Below, piece after piece: positions 60,677 through 64,000 of a stretch of DNA of 64,000 bases. The notes under the pieces are model-generated. The model did not search any database. It was not told where the DNA came from and saw only the letters and a list, made by a program, of their open reading frames with translations. A program made the translations under genes and the position numbers. Each line of letters begins with the position of its first letter. Position 1 is the first letter of the stretch. The DNA is taken from positions 75,502-139,501 of the forward strand of contig KB911090.1 of assembly GCA_000383355.1 (NCBI GenBank), written 5' to 3'. This stretch comes from Flavobacterium sp. SCGC AAA160-P02 (GTDB lineage Bacteria; Bacteroidota; Bacteroidia; Flavobacteriales; Flavobacteriaceae).

Positions 60677-61054
60677 TTACTGTCGTCTTTTTGCCTCTAT
60701 GCTTAAAGTAGCATGCGGCACTAGCTTTAATCGTTCTTTCTGAATGAGTTTTCCTGTAACTCTGCAAACTCCATACGTTTTGTTTTCTATTCTTATTAAG
60801 GCATTATTTAAATCCCTAATAAATTTTTCTTGGCGAATTGCTAACTGAACATTAGCTTCTTTACTCATGGTTTCAGAACCTTCTTCAAAAGATTTAAACT
60901 GAGGTGAAGTATCGTCTGTACCGTTATTTAATCCATTTTTATATGAACTTTGTAATAAGGCTAAATCTTCTTCAGCTCTTTCTATTTTCTTTAGGATGAT
61001 TTCTTTAAACTCTTGTAAATCTTCATCAGAATATTTTGTGCTTGTATTCGACAT
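60677..61054 (-). CDS. TraR/DksA family protein lacking the canonical zinc-finger cysteines
   Basis: A 125-residue DksA/TraR-like regulator. The coiled-coil N-terminal half (about 8-60: DLQEFKEIILKKIERAEEDL) is followed by LAIRQEKFIRDLNNALIRIENKTYGVC, the usual run into the C4 zinc finger. The expected pattern CxxCG...CxxC is degenerate: it reads CRVTGKLIQKERLKLVPHAT and then SIEAKRRQ, so only the first cysteine remains. DksA binds RNA polymerase in the secondary channel; zinc-less variants of this type are known in several phyla. It lies 5 bases after ileS, likely on the same transcript. Confidence 0.88.
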   Translation of the reverse strand: MSNTSTKYSDEDLQEFKEIILKKIERAEEDLALLQSSYKNGLNNGTDDTSPQFKSFEEGSETMSKEANVQLAIRQEKFIRDLNNALIRIENKTYGVCRVTGKLIQKERLKLVPHATLSIEAKRRQ

Positions 61055-61059
61055 GATTC

Positions 61060-64000
61060 TTACATTTTATGAATTAATATTTTACTTTTGATGGTGTCAA
61101 ACTCTATCTCTGAACCATCTATTAATTGATCAACAAAAACCAATTCATCGGTTAGTGTTTCACTCATAATATACTCTTTATTATTATTGATAGATTCTTC
61201 CAAATCTTCAAATTTTAAAACCGTTAATTTAATTCTATCTGTTACCTCAAGACCCTTGTCTTTTCTGGCATTTTGAATTCTATTAATCAGTTCTCTTGCA
61301 ACTCCTTCTTTACGCAGTTCTTCAGAAATAGTAACATCTAAAGCTACTGTAATGGATCCTTCATTTGCTACCAACCAGCCCTCTATGTCTTTAGATGATA
61401 TCTCTACATCTGAAAGGTCTAAGTTAATAATTTTTCCTTCAAGTTCAATAGCTATTTTTTCGTTGAATTCTATTTTGGCAATATCTTCTTTTGTAAAGTT
61501 TCGAATGGCATTGGCTATGAACTTCATTTCTTTCCCAAATTTTGGCCCTAAGGTTTTAAAATTTGGCTTAATTTGTTTTACTAAAATATCTGAAGCATCT
61601 TCTAATAAGACAATTTCTTTAATATTTACCTCGTGTTTAATTAAGTTAGCAACAGCTAATATTGATGATTTTTGCTCTGTACTTTCTACAGGGATCATTA
61701 TTTTCTGAAGTGGTTGTCTAACTTTTATTTTTTCTTTTGCTCTTAACGATAAAACTAAAGAAGAAATAGTCTGTGCGTCTTCCATTTTACGCTCTAAAGA
61801 TTTATCTATAAATGAATCTTTAAAAACAGGAAAATGAGCTAAATGAACACTTTCAAAGGTTTCTTTTTTAGAAACAGCATTTAAATCTAAATACAGTTTG
61901 TCCATAAAAAATGGAGCAATTGGAGCTGCTATTTTTGCAATTGTAACCATACAGGTGTACAATGTCTGATAGGCAGAAATCTTATCTTGTTGGTAATCTC
62001 CTTTCCAAAACCTTCTTCTACTTAAGCGAACATACCAATTACTCAAATAATCTTGGGTAAAATCTGAGATAGCTCTTGCTGCTTTTGTTGGCTCATATTC
62101 TTCATAGAACTTATCTACTTTTTGAATTAATGTATGTAATTCTGATAAAATCCAACGATCTAATTCTGGTCTTTCAAGCAATGGAATGTCTTCTTCTAAA
62201 TAAGAAAACCCGTCTATGTTCGTATACAAGGTAAAGAATGAGTAGGTGTTGTAAAGTGTTCCAAAGAACTTACGCTTCACCTCTTCAATTCCTTCTTTAT
62301 CAAATTTTAAGTTATCCCAAGGATTTGCATTAGAAATCATATACCAACGTGTAGCATCTGCACCATAAGTCTCTAAAGTTTCAAAAGGGTCTGCGGCATT
62401 TCCAAGGCGCTTAGACATTTTTTGTCCGTTTTTGTCTAATACTAATCCGTTAGAAACAACGTTTTTGTAGGCTACAGAATCAAAAACCATGGTTCCAATA
62501 GCGTGCAGCGTATAAAACCAACCACGTGTTTGATCTACTCCTTCAGCTATAAAATCTGCAGGAAATGATTTATTTTCATCAATTAGTTCTTTATTTTCAA
62601 AAGGATAGTGCCATTGAGCATAAGGCATTGATCCAGAATCAAACCAAACATCTATCAAATCACTTTCTCGTTGCATTGGTTTACCTGAAGGTGAAACCAA
62701 TATAATTTGATCAACAATATTCTTGTGTAAATCTATGGTTGCATAGTTTTCATCAGACATGTTTCCAACTTCAAAGTTGGCATAAATATCTTCTGAAATA
62801 ATCCCTGCTTCAACAGATTTTTGAATTTCAGCTTTCAACTCAGCTACAGAACCAATACAAATTTCTTCTTTCTTGTCTTCTGTTCTCCATATAGGTAATG
62901 GAATCCCCCAGTAACGAGAACGCGATAAATTCCAATCATTTGCATTTGCCAGCCAGTTTCCAAAACGTCCTTCTCCTGTTGATACTGGTTTCCAGTTAAT
63001 GGTTTTATTCAGCTCATGCATGCGATCTTTTACATCGGTAACTTTAATAAACCAAGAATCTAATGGATAATATAAAATTGGCTTATCTGTTCTCCAACAG
63101 TTTGGATAGCTATGCTTGTATTTTTCAACCTTAAAGGCTTTATTCTCTTCTTTTAATTTAATGGCAAGCTCTACATCTATAGATTTTTCTGGTGCTTCGC
63201 CGTCTTTGTAGTATTCATTCTTTACATACTTTCCTCCAAATTCACCAAGTTCTTTTACGAACTTTCCTTGCAAATCTACTAATGGAACTAAATTATCGTT
63301 CTCATCTTTAATTAGCATTGGTGGAATTTCTGGCGTTGCTTGTTTTGCAACCAAGGCATCATCTGCTCCAAAAGTGGGAGATGTATGTACAATTCCTGTT
63401 CCGTCTTCTGTAGTTACAAAATCTCCAGAAATTACTCTAAATGCATCTTGCGGATTGTCATTTGGTAATACATACTGAAGTAATTGCTCATACCTAATAC
63501 CAACCAAATCTTTTCCAACAAATTCTTTTACAACATAAAAAGGAATCTTTTTATTCCCAGAAGTGTACTCTTTTAATTCTTCAGTAGTATCAACTTTAAA
63601 GGAGTTCTTCCCTCCAAATTGTTTGCCAACTAACTTTTTAGCTAAAATTACTTTTGTTGGCTCAAAGGTGTATTGATTAAAAGTATCAACCAATACATAT
63701 TCAATTTTTGATCCAACAGTTAAAGCGGTATTACTTGGCAATGTCCAGGGTGTTGTTGTCCATGCTAAAAAATAAACAGCACCTTGTTTTTGTAAAAAGC
63801 TAGGAAGTGTTTCATTGATTGCTTTAAACTGAGCAACAACGGTAGTGTCTGTAACATCTTGGTAGGTACCCGGTTGATTTAATTCGTGTGAACTTAATCC
63901 AGTTCCTGCTTTTGGTGAATATGGCTGAATGGTGTATCCTTTGTACATCAAATTCTTTTCATATATCTGCTTTAGCAGCCACCAAACACTTTCCATGTAT
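61060..64000 (-). CDS. ileS: Isoleucine--tRNA ligase, N-terminus outside window
   Basis: About 980 C-terminal residues of a class I aminoacyl-tRNA synthetase. The frame stays open to the last base, and the HIGH motif lies beyond the edge. The CP1 editing domain (TTPWTLPSNTALTVG, EDGTGIVHTSPTFGADD), IDVWFDSGSMPYAQWHYP and the signature KMSKRLGN are clear. The anticodon-binding domain (PELDRWILSELHTLIQ, NWYVRLSRRRFWKG) is followed by the long C-terminal tail of the eukaryote-like IleS type (ARELINRIQNARKDKGLEV). It charges tRNA-Ile. The DksA-like gene follows at 5 bases. Confidence 0.97.
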   Translation of the reverse strand, partial: YMESVWWLLKQIYEKNLMYKGYTIQPYSPKAGTGLSSHELNQPGTYQDVTDTTVVAQFKAINETLPSFLQKQGAVYFLAWTTTPWTLPSNTALTVGSKIEYVLVDTFNQYTFEPTKVILAKKLVGKQFGGKNSFKVDTTEELKEYTSGNKKIPFYVVKEFVGKDLVGIRYEQLLQYVLPNDNPQDAFRVISGDFVTTEDGTGIVHTSPTFGADDALVAKQATPEIPPMLIKDENDNLVPLVDLQGKFVKELGEFGGKYVKNEYYKDGEAPEKSIDVELAIKLKEENKAFKVEKYKHSYPNCWRTDKPILYYPLDSWFIKVTDVKDRMHELNKTINWKPVSTGEGRFGNWLANANDWNLSRSRYWGIPLPIWRTEDKKEEICIGSVAELKAEIQKSVEAGIISEDIYANFEVGNMSDENYATIDLHKNIVDQIILVSPSGKPMQRESDLIDVWFDSGSMPYAQWHYPFENKELIDENKSFPADFIAEGVDQTRGWFYTLHAIGTMVFDSVAYKNVVSNGLVLDKNGQKMSKRLGNAADPFETLETYGADATRWYMISNANPWDNLKFDKEGIEEVKRKFFGTLYNTYSFFTLYTNIDGFSYLEEDIPLLERPELDRWILSELHTLIQKVDKFYEEYEPTKAARAISDFTQDYLSNWYVRLSRRRFWKGDYQQDKISAYQTLYTCMVTIAKIAAPIAPFFMDKLYLDLNAVSKKETFESVHLAHFPVFKDSFIDKSLERKMEDAQTISSLVLSLRAKEKIKVRQPLQKIMIPVESTEQKSSILAVANLIKHEVNIKEIVLLEDASDILVKQIKPNFKTLGPKFGKEMKFIANAIRNFTKEDIAKIEFNEKIAIELEGKIINLDLSDVEISSKDIEGWLVANEGSITVALDVTISEELRKEGVARELINRIQNARKDKGLEVTDRIKLTVLKFEDLEESINNNKEYIMSETLTDELVFVDQLIDGSEIEFDTIKSKILIHKM

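Noticed and set aside
1-64000. CRISPR arrays, insertion sequences, tRNA or rRNA genes
   Set aside because: I saw no spaced direct-repeat arrays, transposase frames, terminal inverted repeats or cloverleaf-like segments in the gaps.

Overview
The window reads as a chromosome segment of a low-GC member of the Flavobacteriaceae (Bacteroidota), probably marine. The support is a SusC/SusD pair, the type IX secretion translocon SprA, gliding genes (remB, gldD, gldE), many lipoproteins with short N-terminal signals, Bacteroidota-type -7 promoter elements (TAnnTTTG), and the flavobacterial gene orders ruvA-sprA-gcvH-vanZ and mutY-ssb-gldE-gldD. Names rest on reading the proteins and on family knowledge; no searches were run.

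Bases 1-16.8 kb are the accessory part, a carbohydrate locus. On the minus strand lie SusC, SusD and the start of an FG-GAP repeat lipoprotein cut by the window edge. Upstream is a minus-strand operon with a DUF1080 (3-keto-disaccharide hydrolase) lipoprotein, two TIM-barrel sugar isomerase/epimerase-like proteins, a Gfo/Idh/MocA oxidoreductase and a NupG-like permease. An AraC regulator separates it from a plus-strand operon with a GMC oxidoreductase, a Tat-exported gluconate-2-dehydrogenase-subunit-3-like protein and a second DUF1080 lipoprotein. Together these fit oxidise-eliminate-hydrate-reduce (3-keto-glycoside) catabolism rather than classical glycoside hydrolysis: no glycoside hydrolase is visible. 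An azurin-like copper protein sits immediately next to it and could accept electrons. Two further lipoproteins, one NTF2-like and one unrecognised, follow.

Bases 16.8-32 kb hold cell-surface and core genes: remB, split by a frameshift in a nine-base homopolymer; a hexapeptide acetyltransferase; a lipoprotein; a TonB-like protein; a VanZ-like protein overlapping gcvH; the giant sprA; ruvA; and a malic enzyme fused to a phosphotransacetylase-like domain.

Bases 32-45.7 kb carry a DUF5686 outer-membrane protein, then molybdenum cofactor synthesis: moaD and moaE on the plus strand, and moaA-moeA-moaC-mobA-moeB on the minus strand, in a run that also includes waaA, two YeeE/YedE sulfur-transport halves and a membrane MutS-like ATPase. 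rplU and rpmA follow.

Bases 45.7-64 kb hold an active/inactive M16 peptidase pair, a DMT transporter, a heavy-metal-binding lipoprotein, ctaA, a 430-base gap with a nine-copy TTCTGT repeat and a decayed coding remnant, gldD-gldE-ssb-mutY, HU with a tiny very basic protein, rng, uvrC, lspA, a zinc-finger-less DksA/TraR-like protein, and a partial ileS running off the window.
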